Part shown: positions 40,578 through 50,763 of the stretch, piece after piece
How positions within the stretch are numbered: the stretch's first letter is position 1
Layout of the letters: each line of letters begins with the position of its first letter
From: Anthopleura xanthogrammica
Taxonomy: Eukaryota > Cnidaria > Anthozoa > Actiniaria > Actiniidae
Assembly: GCA_964019055.1 (NCBI GenBank)
Contig: OZ025219.1
Span: 7,610,388-7,674,387 of the forward strand
DNA: 64,000 nucleotides
Reading direction: 5' to 3'
Made by a program: the position numbers and the translations under genes
The notes under the pieces: model-generated
Told to the model about the DNA's origin: nothing
The model's database searches: none
What the model saw: only the letters and a program-made list of their open reading frames with translations

Positions 40578-41051
40578 TTAATCTTCACCATCTTCATTAC
40601 CTGAATCTCTATCATCATCAGGAAAGTCTTGCGGTCTCAGCTTATCCACAGCACTCAAGTAATCCGTGGCTATGTACAAGAAAACACTACCTCCAGCCAA
40701 ACCAATGACGGCCCGAGCTAACTTATTCTTTGGACCAATCTCCTTGACTATAGCCCAGCACAAGACAGATCCTAAATTCATAATCCAGCTTCCAAAAATA
40801 CTCCAGACGACTCGTCTTTTTCGAGAAGGTTTCAGAACATCGTTTATTGGTCGGTTGTAGATGTACACACCGAATCCAATATGTGACAAACATAACGTGC
40901 TGTTGAACATGATAAGCTGGCCAGTCTTATCTAGAAAAGGAAAGTGGATCCCCATGGAGTTGAGGGCTAAGGCAGAGTAGCTAACTCCTCCAAAGTAAGG
41001 GACATATTTGATCAAAGATCTTCGAACATCTTCGATGCATATGGACGCCAT
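40578..41051 (-). CDS. small four-helix membrane protein, unknown function
   Basis: A 157-residue single-exon frame. I chose the ATG at 41051-41049 because its context AAGATGG is an ideal eukaryotic initiation site; the frame stays open 14 codons further upstream but has no ATG there. Four hydrophobic segments at about residues 15-33, 43-63, 76-98 and 107-127 suggest a polytopic membrane protein, with basic residues (KPSRKRRVV) in one loop and an acidic C-tail DDDRDSGNEDGED. An AATAAA polyadenylation signal on this strand lies about 20 bp past the stop (40552-40557). I do not recognise the family. It is divergent from the galactosyltransferase gene, with 847 bp between the two starts. A 13-bp repeated motif CCACAGGAAGCCC sits about 40 bp upstream of the start. 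Confidence 0.72.
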   Translation of the reverse strand: MASICIEDVRRSLIKYVPYFGGVSYSALALNSMGIHFPFLDKTGQLIMFNSTLCLSHIGFGVYIYNRPINDVLKPSRKRRVVWSIFGSWIMNLGSVLCWAIVKEIGPKNKLARAVIGLAGGSVFLYIATDYLSAVDKLRPQDFPDDDRDSGNEDGED

Positions 41052-41898
41052 CTTGGAAATAGTATTACCCAGGATACTATGCAAACTTACCACAGGAAGC
41101 CCATATTAAATTTTTGCTGCATCTTCTCAATTTTCTTTTTTTTTTCATTACGTTTTTTGTGGTATCATTCTTTCATTTTATTTATTTATTTTTATTCTTA
41201 AAATTTATAATTTTTATTTAACTACTAATAAAGTGTTATATTTTCTTTGCATTTTATCGATAATCTGAAACAATCTCTGGGCTGATCAAAGTCAGGGCAC
41301 GGCTAACTCTTAGAACAAATTGGAATATGAGCTTGATAGTTATAGAGACACATACAAAAAATTTTGATTGTAAGAAAGCTATATTGTAGTCGTAATATTT
41401 AAGAATATCTTGGTTTTGATAGTTTTAAAAAACCAGCAAACTAACGTTGGGCTTCCTGTGGTTCTCTATCATTTATTCTATGTTCAGATAGCGGAAAAAT
41501 TATGCGCATGTATCAAATTGTTCTCCTAAATATTCAACGACAACGGCATCACAACTACATGCAGGTAACCTATATTTTACTCATCTTTTAGCTATTATTT
41601 ATTTTCTATTTCAGTAGATATACGAATTAGGATATTTTATTATAAGTTATATGAAGTTTTTTCACCATTCTTTTCTTTGTGGCAGAAGTTTTGCCTCGCT
41701 AAATTTTGCGTTACCAAGTTATTATGATACCTGAAGTGTTAGAAATTATTCATATCGGTCACATGTTCCCTGTTTTGCTCGGAAGCTTGAGTACTAGTTC
41801 GTCATTAATGTTAACAGTGCTAGCACAGCCGTTTTATGAGCTGAAAAGCCATTTCTTCGGTCGTTTTTATGACTTATGTTGGAGAACAATAAAGTATC
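41052..41898. promoter_or_regulatory. presumed bidirectional intergenic region
   Basis: 847 bp separate the start codons of two divergent genes, so both promoters must lie here or in upstream introns. CCACAGGAAGCCC near 41091 and its inverse GGGCTTCCTGTGG near 41449 flank it, and a SINE fragment lies inside. No clear TATA box or initiator can be assigned. Confidence 0.35.
41255..41325 (-). mobile_element. SINE 3' fragment
   Basis: TTATCGATAATCTGAAAC followed by one body unit (GATCAAAGTCAGGGCACGGC). It lies in the region between the divergent membrane-protein and galactosyltransferase genes. Confidence 0.65.
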
Positions 41899-42918
41899 AT
41901 GGCAGAAATGTCGGCGACTGGAGCCTTGCCAGCGACAACGAAGACAAAGAAAGCTCCAAAGAAATGCACAGTTTGCTCAAGCCAGAAAGCCGTAGCTGTG
42001 ATATTCATATTTTTGATCATTAATTTATTATTGTATTTACAACCATGGGGTAGTTACCCTAAAGCTATTCGGAAAATATTATCAACTCGACATATGAACT
42101 CGAATGAAACCATCACTCCAAACATCAAAGGAGAAGTGTTTTTACTAATTTTAATCAACTCTATTCCCAAGACAGCAAGTAGAAGAACTGATCTTCGAGA
42201 AACATGGGCCGGAACTGCAGAAACAAATATCCCTGGTAAGTCTATGAACACGAAAAACAATTTTAGCAACAGCCTACAAGTGTTTTGTGTGTTTTTAGTT
42301 GGACTTTCGAGCAGTGAAGAAGAGAATACCAAGCTTGAACGAGAAGCTTACGTCTATGGAGATATACTAAGAATCGACACTGCAGAAAGCTATAGAAATA
42401 TGATCAATAAAGTCTGGGGAGGATACAAATGGGCTTTGAAAATCAAACCCAAGTACTTAATGAAAGTTGACGACGATATATATTTGAATATACCGCATTT
42501 AATCAATTGGATACATCAGAAGTCTCTTCCACAAAGGCTTTATGCTGGATGGGTTCTGCATCTTGGACGAATCATGCGAACACCGAATAATCAATGGTAT
42601 GTTAGCTATTCTCAGTTTCACGAACGCGAATACCCGGACTACTGCATTGGACCATTTTATCTACTCTCAGGCGACTTAATCGAGAAATTAATCAAGGTAT
42701 CTCTCAAGAGAAAGATGTTTAATGTAGAGGATGCATATTTAGGGGTATTAATGAGAGATTTGAAGGTCCATCCTCTACAAATCAACAATCTATTTGTATG
42801 GAATCCAAAGCTTGTTAATGAGCTTCCACATTGGTCGAATCAACATTTTCAGAAAGTTATTTGCCTTGGAGAAAGACTTGATAGTAAAACAATTCGCTTT
42901 ATTCACAGCAAATATTAA
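41899..42918 (+). CDS. beta-1,3-galactosyltransferase-like protein (GT31), single exon
   Basis: A 339-residue type II Golgi membrane glycosyltransferase that would transfer galactose or N-acetylglucosamine in beta-1,3 linkage from a UDP-sugar. A cytosolic Lys-rich head is followed by one signal anchor (about residues 31-49, AVIFIFLIINLLLYL). GT31 motifs are all present: RRTDLRETW near residue 95, VFLVG near 134, the metal-binding DxD as VDDDIYLN near 193, DYCIGPFYLLSGDL near 250, and EDAYLGV near 276. The DDD and ED motifs are intact, so activity is plausible. The start has A at -3 and G at +4. The family normally has one coding exon in animals, as here. The exact acceptor cannot be told from sequence alone. 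A candidate AATAAA lies far downstream near 43358. Confidence 0.9.
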   Translation: MAEMSATGALPATTKTKKAPKKCTVCSSQKAVAVIFIFLIINLLLYLQPWGSYPKAIRKILSTRHMNSNETITPNIKGEVFLLILINSIPKTASRRTDLRETWAGTAETNIPGKSMNTKNNFSNSLQVFCVFLVGLSSSEEENTKLEREAYVYGDILRIDTAESYRNMINKVWGGYKWALKIKPKYLMKVDDDIYLNIPHLINWIHQKSLPQRLYAGWVLHLGRIMRTPNNQWYVSYSQFHEREYPDYCIGPFYLLSGDLIEKLIKVSLKRKMFNVEDAYLGVLMRDLKVHPLQINNLFVWNPKLVNELPHWSNQHFQKVICLGERLDSKTIRFIHSKY

Positions 42919-45560
42919 AAAAATGGATTCTTATGATTTTCAATAATTAGATAATTATTTAGCCACAGGAAGCCCATTCCAAAAATGGTTCTTGAATATT
43001 GATACATTGAGTTCTTTAAAAATATACTAGTCTCCCCCGCAGCCGTTTTTAGGGTCGTCACGCAAGAATGTTGCGTGACGACCCTAAAAACGCCGGGCTG
43101 TGGGGGAGACTAAAAATGTACCCGCCTGCGAGTAAAGTCTTCTTTTACCTCATCGCCTGGAGGAGGTAAAAGAAGACTCTGTCCGCTGGGGAAACAAGAG
43201 TTCAAAAGAGTAATATAATTATTTCAAAGATTCCAAGCTTGTGCACTAAACAATATTTGCTCTTTACGTTTATGATCTTCTTTGAAATTTGAAGGAAAAC
43301 GATCGAAGATATTTTAAAAACTCCGACTATATTATTCTGCTGCCATAATCATAAAATAATAAAATCCGAAAACTCAGTAACAATAAAAAACGTATGTAAA
43401 GGAAACACTATCGACGGTAATCTAATGACACCTAACATACAAGGAAACCTTGAATCATAATATAGTTTTCTCAGCCTTCGAAAGAGTTGAAAATGTTCTC
43501 TATTTTTAGGTTCCTCAAGCTGCAATTTTATTTAACCTTTACTTTTAAGATCTAGATAACATGGAAAAAAAATAACGCGAATTTTTAAGAGTATTTAAAA
43601 AAATATTTTATGAATTTTAAAATGTTTGAAATTTTCAAATATCCGTTGAGCCCGCGAGCATGCGCGCGCAAATACCGCTGAATAACCATGACAAGCTTGA
43701 CAATTATGAGGATTTGACATGACTTAATCAAATGTTATTTTTGTCTAAGAATAAGTAAAATTTAAGGCTAAATAATCACTAGTGAGATCAATTTACACTT
43801 AGCAATGTCGATCGAGCTCTCAAGTTTTTCTCAAGAGCTCATAGAGACTTTTTGAAAGCTGAGTGATTTGATGGGACAAAAAAGAAATGATCTTATGAAA
43901 ACAGTTGGAATGACTCAGACGTATGCTCTCAGTTCCAATTGAATATGCCCTCGTAGATTCAAGGTTATTATCTTAGATCTTAACGCATCTTTTTATAGTT
44001 GAGACAGAGTTGTTTTTCGGTTGCTCTTTTCTTTGAGAGCGTATAGAATTTGATCAGCATTGATCAACATCCGTGCTCAACATCCGTGCTCATAGACATG
44101 AAAATGTCCCTCAGATTTATTGATAGTCGCTTTGAATAAACTCTAACTAGAAGAACCTGTCGGGAAAAACCTACCCAATCTGATTGAAATCTTCATTACT
44201 AAAATATTAAAAGACACTGAAAGATATAAAGGTTCGTGTTCGGTATAATTAGTCTAATTGGATGGGGATATTTATAAACGCTATTTATAAAGGCTCCATT
44301 AAGGAGGCCAAGTATCGATCGGAAGGAGAGCCTCATCCAATTGTTTTTTACAACCAATGGGATCAGGAATTTAACACTGAATCCATGGATATGTATAAAT
44401 AAAAAAGAATCATCTGTACCTGGATCGTTATCAATATAATGTTTTGGAACAAATAAATGAATCATAATACGCACATTTTCGAGTGCCCGCTATCATGCAA
44501 CACAGATATTGTTGAAACGCATTAACGACAAGAGCTTGACTGAAATTAACGCCTCTTTGATCGCAAGTTAAACCTGGTCTTCACGTGCTAGAGCTTACAT
44601 AAGCATAAGCAGAAGAACAAAAGGTTTTGATTCTTGTGCTTATGTTAGTGAGGACCGGTTGCCATCACTGGGATTAATTTTTTCTAAACAAGGAAAGCGG
44701 GGGATTTCTAATGCGCAATGCACACAAATGTACCATACTTTGTAAACAGTTTATATATTCAAATATATAATTCAGTCAATTCATACTGAGTTCATTCAAG
44801 GTTTTAGTAAATATGACAAGCAGTCAAAACTATGATCCAACTATATATAAAAACAGCGCCATCAAAAATTGTCATTCATATGTGCTGTCCACTTTTAAAG
44901 AGATGTTTTTTTCTGATGACCGAATGCGTCGGTTTTTGAGAGTTTGTAGAGTTGTTAAGAATATATCTTCAGGCTCTTATAAAGTCCTTGTAAACAGCTA
45001 ATGATGCTTTTAAAAGCTTTTCGATCAACATCATGATGAAACGAACCACCTTTTTGCTTCCTTCTAATTCTCACAAGAAACGACCGACAAACGACAACAA
45101 CAGAACAGAACAGAACAGAACGGAAACTTCAATATATATATTTTTGTCAGAATTCCCGTCTTTTCTGTCAAACTTAAAAAAATGTTCAATTACTTTATTA
45201 GGGTTTAATTATATATTTAAAAAAAATTTCACTTAAGCTTGATTTGAGAGCAAAATGGTAATTATTGTTTGCATTTACGTCAGCATTCTAATTTTAATGT
45301 ATTACTCAAGCAGGCGAACTAAATCTTGAGTATATGATCAAAATTGTTCCCATATTCTTGGAGAACAATATGGCTACATTAAGGACAGGAAACGCAATGT
45401 TCGCCCTTTCGAATTCTCGATTATTAGATTTGTAATCTCGGTAAATGCGTGCTAATCCACAAATCGTTGATCAGTGCTCGATCAAGGGGTGTATATATAA
45501 GATTTGGCTGTTATTGCATTTTGACGATTGGATTCAAACCTGGACACAGGAAGTACATGT
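42919..45560. other. intergenic region between GT31 and GPCR genes
   Basis: Apart from the hairpins at 43030-43180 and a possible foldback at 44570-44665 (AACCTGGTCTTCACG mirrored by GTGAGGACCGGTT), I see no feature. A small 62-codon frame at 44813 has no recognisable content and is not called. Confidence 0.55.
43030..43110. mobile_element. near-perfect hairpin, about 35-bp arms
   Basis: GTCTCCCCCGCAGCC and GTTTTTAGGGTCGTCACGCA are mirrored by TGCGTGACGACCCTAAAAAC and GGCTGTGGGGGAGAC around a five-base loop. It is immediately followed by a second hairpin, AGTCTTCTTTTACCTC with GAGGTAAAAGAAGACT (43134-43178). Probably a terminal piece of a DNA element. Confidence 0.7.
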
Positions 45561-45561
45561 T

Positions 45562-46482
45562 ATGGCTACGAATATCTGTGCAGTACCTCTCGACTTCTTG
45601 CCTCAAAATATAACCGATCTTCCACAATCCGTGATCCCTACATTGATTGTCGCTAGTGTTCTGAACGGGATAACAGCACTACCAACGTTTTTTATTAACT
45701 TGTTGGTAATATATACGATATTGGGGAGCCCTACTCTTCGTTCTTGTACCTACAACGTGCTGCTCGTATTTCTTTCCTTTACGGATCTTCTCGTAGCCTC
45801 GATAGCACAGCCTCTGTACATTGCCCTGTCATTGTGTGTCAAAACCAACTGCTCCTATCTCTGTGAAACCGCTACCTCTTTCATCGTTTCCTCACTTACT
45901 TTATGTTTCATGTCCCTGGTGAGTTTAGCCATCGTTGTCCTCGAGAGATTCGTGTCCATTGAATTCCCCCTCTACTGCTACTCAAACACTAAATGCTATG
46001 TAGCTACAGTAATGGCTTGGTCATTTGCTTCTGCTATTGCTGTTGGAGGTAGGTTCCTGCCTGAAGAATATTCCCTGATAAGGCAAATTGGATTCTTTCT
46101 CATAATCGCACCTAGTGTCTTCATCCTTGTCTTCTGCAACTTCAAAATGCACCTTACGGCGTTTCGACAAATGAAGAGCATCGCCGTTCAACAAGCATCA
46201 GTCAGAAGATCCGACCTCCAAAAAATCAAGAACTCCCGACGCATCTTTACCTTGGGAATAGTTGTCACGATGTATGCAGTACTGTTCCTCTCTCTTTTCG
46301 TCATGCGAGCCGTTTCTAGTAGAAAAGGAACCGAGTGGTTGGGAAGACAGTTCCAGTATCAAACAATACACATTTGGGCAACTTGCCTACACATGCAATC
46401 TCTGTTCAATCCTATTATCTTTTCTTTGAGATTATCTGACATTCGTAAAGAAGTGCTTAAGAAATTCCGTTTCGTTCAGTAA
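45562..46482 (+). CDS. class A (rhodopsin-like) GPCR, divergent, single exon
   Basis: Seven hydrophobic helices in 306 residues. Seen: N-glycosylation site NIT in the short N-terminus, TM1 NLLVIYTI (N1.50), TM2 SFTDLLVA (D2.50), a TM3 end reading ERFVSIEFPLYCY (an ERF variant of DRY with the I..P..Y intracellular loop 2), and TM7 LFNPIIFSLR (NPxxF variant of NPxxY). TM6 lacks the usual CWxP. This combination is typical of lineage-expanded cnidarian receptors distantly related to amine/adenosine/melanocortin types; the ligand cannot be assigned. The frame is open from an upstream ATG at 45445, but I prefer the ATG at 45562 (GTTATGG) because the extra 39 residues look like untranslated leader. 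A decayed copy of the 3' end follows at 46545. Confidence 0.88.
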   Translation: MATNICAVPLDFLPQNITDLPQSVIPTLIVASVLNGITALPTFFINLLVIYTILGSPTLRSCTYNVLLVFLSFTDLLVASIAQPLYIALSLCVKTNCSYLCETATSFIVSSLTLCFMSLVSLAIVVLERFVSIEFPLYCYSNTKCYVATVMAWSFASAIAVGGRFLPEEYSLIRQIGFFLIIAPSVFILVFCNFKMHLTAFRQMKSIAVQQASVRRSDLQKIKNSRRIFTLGIVVTMYAVLFLSLFVMRAVSSRKGTEWLGRQFQYQTIHIWATCLHMQSLFNPIIFSLRLSDIRKEVLKKFRFVQ

Positions 46483-46544
46483 AGATACCTATCAGATATT
46501 AGGCCTGACTGCCGCTTATTTATAATATCAACGACAAGTTGTTT

Positions 46545-46680
46545 ACACATGCTTTCTCTCCAGTACTATAGCCTTTTTTCTTCGATTGTCAGACATTCTT
46601 CAAGAAGTGCTCATCAAGAAATTTCGTTAATTCAGCAAACATTTTAAATAATTTATCAGATATTGGGCTTGACAAACTGT
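46545..46680 (+). pseudogene. decayed tandem duplicate of the 3' end of the upstream GPCR
   Basis: About 130 bp resemble the last part of the receptor gene plus its 3' flank (46385-46510). Matching blocks include ACACATGC, CTTCGATTGTCAGACATTC against TTGAGATTATCTGACATTC, AGAAGTGCT, AAGAAATTTCG against AAGAAATTCCG, and ATCAGATATTGGGC against ATCAGATATTAGGC. One frame still reads FFLRLSDILQEVL before a stop at 46628, parallel to FSLRLSDIRKEVL in the gene. The copy has no helices before TM7, so it is a non-functional fragment left by a partial tandem duplication. Confidence 0.72.
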
Positions 46681-46689
46681 CCGCTTGAT

Positions 46690-47995
46690 ACCCATATCGA
46701 TAACTAATATAAAGGACTGATAAAAATTAACGCAGAATCTTGACTGAAACTTTCTAGAGAGAGGAAAATCTCAGAACCCGCGCCTTACGGCATAGGAGAA
46801 GACTGAAAGACAACTTAATGTATAGAACATGTGATAAAAAAATCTAGAAGATGGGATTTTTAAACTATGGGCCAGGAATAAGATCACTATTGGAAGTGTA
46901 GCTCTCGAAAACACTACTTTATTTTCCATAGAGAGATCCATTACAACTTGAATTTGGAGGATAAAAGAATAGAACTCTACACTCGTGAAAATTGAAATTC
47001 ATTGTTAAAATTTGTCCTTCGAATTCAGCTGCTTCAAGTCAGGAACTGCTGCAAGGGATCCAGTAACAGCGTAGCTTATATAGTAGACTTTGTTGAGTGT
47101 GGTGGATAGTAGTTAACTTTTTGTTTGGCAGGTTTGCACTGATGTTTATTTGCTTCGTTCGTTTGCTTTACGGCTTTGCTTTGCTTTGCTCAAATTAACT
47201 ATTATATATTCGTAAATTTTTGCGCCGTCAATAAACGATTCAGTGTATTTGATTGATTGAGGATTCCTTCCTTTCAAAAAGTTTAATTTCATAAGTAATT
47301 CCAATCGTTTCGATCGCTTATTTATGTGCTTTTTCATTAAGAACTGTTGTCTTTACTCATTGTGATTTGTGTTCCGGTTTTTTAACTGAAAAGTTTTAGC
47401 TAAGATGTTTTGCACCTAGAGTGTTTTTCTATAATAACATTTTTTTTTTCAGTTTTAATAGGACAACGCCATATATAGCATGCGCAGATGTCTCGCTGGA
47501 TTTGACGAACGTCTGAAGCATAAGTTCATTGAAGAACTCAGTCTTACTGTCTTATAAATATTCAAGGTCTGAGTACTTATTTAGTGCTAGGCAGCAAACA
47601 GCATTCGATTTGAAATCATAAAAATCCACGAAATTGCACGACGACTAAAAGTAATTATGGAGACTATTCAGGATAGGGTTAATCCATCCCTTTGTACTTA
47701 AGAAAAACCGTCCTTATACTGATGCGACCTCTTAACAAGATTTATTGTCTCATTTAGATAAGTTGTTTTCAATTAATCAACTACTAGCTATGAGGTTTTT
47801 CGTCATTCTGAACTTAGGCCCAGTAGGCCTACTTCAAGCGACGATCTTAACATGCTAGCGGCAGTCTTCTTTGGTGTCATTAGGTTCTACTCATGAGAAG
47901 ATCGACGTTTGAACTGGGTCTTACGAATGAAAGTGTCTCGTTATTTGGAAGTTTTTCTTTGTGGCCTTTGTTTATCTGCGGCAAATGAGAAGATC
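46690..47995. other. intergenic, no feature seen
   Basis: AT-rich sequence without a supported gene. A TTTGCTTTGCTTTGCT run near 47170-47190 is the only local repeat. Confidence 0.5.
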
Positions 47996-47999
47996 TCGT

Positions 48000-48550
48000 G
48001 GTTTCATTCATTCGTTCATTCATTCGTTCATTCATTCATTCATTCGTCTATTCATTCATTCGTTCATCCGTTCATTCATTCATTCATTCATTCATTCATT
48101 CATCCATTCATTCATCCATTCGTTTATTCATTCATCCATTCATTCATCCATTCGTTTATTCATTCATTCATCCATTCATTCATTCATTCATTCATCCATT
48201 CATTCATCCATTCGTTTATTCATTCATTCATCCATTCATTCATTCATTCATTCATTCATTCATACATTCAGTCATCCATCCATCCGTCCATCCGTCCATC
48301 CGTCCATCCATCCGTCCATCCGTCCATCCGTCCATCCGTCCATCCGTCCATCCGTCCATCCGTCCATCCGTCCATCCGTCCATCCGTCCATCCGTCCATC
48401 CGTCCATCCGTCCATCCGTCCATCCGTCCATCCGTCCATCCGTCCATCCGTCCATCCGTCCATCCGTCCATCCGTCCATCCGTCCATCCGTCCATCCGTC
48501 CATCCGTCCATCCGTCCATCCGTCCATCCGTCCATCCGTCCATCCGTCCA
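48000..48550. repeat. compound array: TTCA tetranucleotides then ATCCGTCC octanucleotides
   Basis: 48005-48270 is a TTCATTCA/TTCATCCATTCG mixture with a higher-order block of about 70 bp repeated. 48272-48550 is a nearly pure octamer (ATCCGTCC) of about 33 units. The array is open in all frames (Phe-Ile-His-Ser and Pro-Ser-Val-His repeats on one strand, Asp-Gly-Trp-Thr on the other) and is not coding. Confidence 0.95.
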
Positions 48551-48659
48551 TTCTTGACCTTTCGAATATTTCGGTATTTTACTTGACTTGCTCCTCTACG
48601 CCACCTCACAAAAATGATTCATATATTTTCTACGAATATGTAAATGACTCAGTAGTTTG

Positions 48660-50440
48660 AACGGGTACGGTTCGAAGACAATACGTATTATATTAATACG
48701 ATATTATATTTAGCTTACGGAAAAAAAACGAGATATAAGGCACAAAGTATTCTTTCTTTGCAAATAATGCGATAGTATTTTTGACATCAAGTGTAAGTGA
48801 CATGGAACCATTACGAAACGTTATTTCAATTTCAATTGGTCAATTCAAACAGTTAGGGGTTTAATAGACCTTTTTAGCTTCGTATGCAAATTGCCCATTT
48901 CAGACCACATGACATTCCCTTGAGAAATGTTCTTTTGTTAAAATATTAACACATGAAAGAATCAGCTCCCAAGAGTGGCATCACATGGTCTGAAATGGGC
49001 ACAACAAACAACGAAGCTGAAAAGGTCTATTAGCGCCGAAAAAGCGATGACGTGAGAAAAATTGGGGATACCTATTTTTGTTTTTGGATGCATAATTTGA
49101 GAATAGCATTTTCTACGGTTACTAAAAATAGATTTATCACAAAGCCTCGTGGGATCGAAATGCGGACAAACTTTGTAAAAACAAAGGCAAAAAAAAGGCT
49201 TCTGCATTGAAATGAAGATCAATAGCAAATCCGTGTGTTGAAGGATGTAGAGATATATTTTTACATCCTTCAACACACGGATACCATAGGGGAATTATAT
49301 AGGAAAACAAAGGCGCGCGCGAAAAAAAATGTTCTAGTGCATTTTTTAGGGATTTTTCTTGCTCGTTCGTATTATAGAGGACATCAACTTCTAATTACAA
49401 AAAAAATATTAAACTAGATTTTTTCCCGATTTTATTTTCACCTTTACTTTTATCTAAATTGGGCTCCCTGTGGGCTCGTCCGTCCACATCAATCGTTTAA
49501 AAAAGCATACTTTTCGTCTCGTTTTTGCCTTATTTCCACACTAAAAGGATCAAAAACGCTTAGCGTTTTCATCCCAAACGCCACGAAACATTTGAAAAAA
49601 CGTTTTCCAGAGTGGAGACATTTATAAGATGGTGCTAAAACTATCGTATTAGCGTGGACAGCGAAAACCAAGTCTTCTAAAAACGCTGTATTATTCACAC
49701 TGGCACGTCTGTCTTACGCATGCGCAGGGTGAACACGAAGCTTTCGATACGTTTTTTGGGGACGAAAACGGAGCGTTTCGAACACGCATTAGTGTGAACT
49801 TCAGTAGCCTGAAACAACAGAAGAGTGCAATTAAAAAAACAAATCCTAGACCGTTGGTTACACTGACTTCAAGCGACAATATACAACCTTGATTTCCGAC
49901 ATCGTCAATCACAATTTCGCGGCTTTGTTTGCGCCCTGCCGACCCCATAATCCCTTGCAAAATCCAAAACTTTTGGAGGAAGCCTGGGAACCGGCAACCT
50001 ATTCATTTGATTTATTAAATTTGAAGTGGTTTTTTTAACCAATTTGACTGGTTTACGAAAAACCAAGAAAAAAGTCATAAAATAGGCTATCTTTGCATAT
50101 TATGGATTGTAATAAGGCTAGGGTAAATTGTACAGTGGTTCATTATATATAGAACATTTATTTTGATTGTTCGATGCTAAGGTGTGCTCCTAATGGCTTA
50201 ATCTACGTCGCTGAAAAGGGATCATCATGTTGTCAACCATCATTCACATGATCTTTTTTTACAATTTGGCCTACTCTTATTTCACTACCACTACATTCAG
50301 TATTGTATGATCCGTACAACTCTTAACTCACATGTTGATTTTTTGTATGAAGTACAAAGGCGTAGCGAGGACCCAGGATCCGGGGGGACACTTATAATAA
50401 AAACGTAAAATTTGGGAAGAAGGGCACGTCGAAAATTTGC
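48660..50440. other. intergenic region
   Basis: Contains the element at 48862-49032, a short perfect hairpin at 49235-49276 (GTGTTGAAGGATGTA mirrored by ACATCCTTCAACACA) and a region around 49480-49810 with inverted AAACGCTTAGCGTTTT-type pieces. No gene is supported. Confidence 0.5.
48862..49032. mobile_element. MITE family B relative, copy 4
   Basis: TAATAGACCTTTTTAGCTTC and TTGCCCATTTCAGACCACAT are mirrored by ATGGTCTGAAATGGGCA and GAAGCTGAAAAGGTCTATTA. Its outer ends join it to both family B and the 38178 element. Confidence 0.72.
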
Positions 50441-50447
50441 CCTCTTG

Positions 50448-50473
50448 CCCCCCCCCCCCCCCCCCCCCCCCCC
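50448..50473. repeat. poly-C run, about 26 bases
   Basis: An uninterrupted homopolymer of C on the + strand (G on the -). Its length should be treated as uncertain because such runs are error-prone in sequencing. Confidence 0.9.
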
Positions 50474-50763
50474 ATCCTCCTCGGTACGCAGTAAACCTTA
50501 GCCTTGAGCACAATTTCGGTTTATTTTTTCTCAAAGCACCTAGTCTTTTCCTCTTCAAACAAATTTAAGTTTTTAGTATAAAAATATTTCACTAAAGCTA
50601 GCTAAAGAAGGAAAACACATTAGAATAGGTTCTATTTCTGGGATTCTCCCTCCGGGTTCGAATCATGGCTCAGTTATTATCACTTTTCCTGAATACATCC
50701 AGACAAAATGGCAATCAGTCGGAAGTGAATTTTAGTCGATTATGTCTATTTTTAACTTTTAGA

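Noticed and set aside
41706..42023. 105-residue frame overlapping the start of the galactosyltransferase
   Set aside because: Different frame, no recognisable content. The overlapping GT31 frame has all family motifs and a good start context.
45445..45561. 39-residue N-terminal extension of the GPCR
   Set aside because: In frame, but it would place an untypical Cys/Trp-rich stretch before the normal short N-terminus. The ATG at 45562 has a better context. Cannot be excluded.
47909..48660. protein of Phe-Ile-His-Ser and Pro-Ser-Val-His repeats, and antisense Asp-Gly-Trp-Thr protein
   Set aside because: All frames are open because the array units lack stops. There are no splice sites, signal or non-repeat domain.
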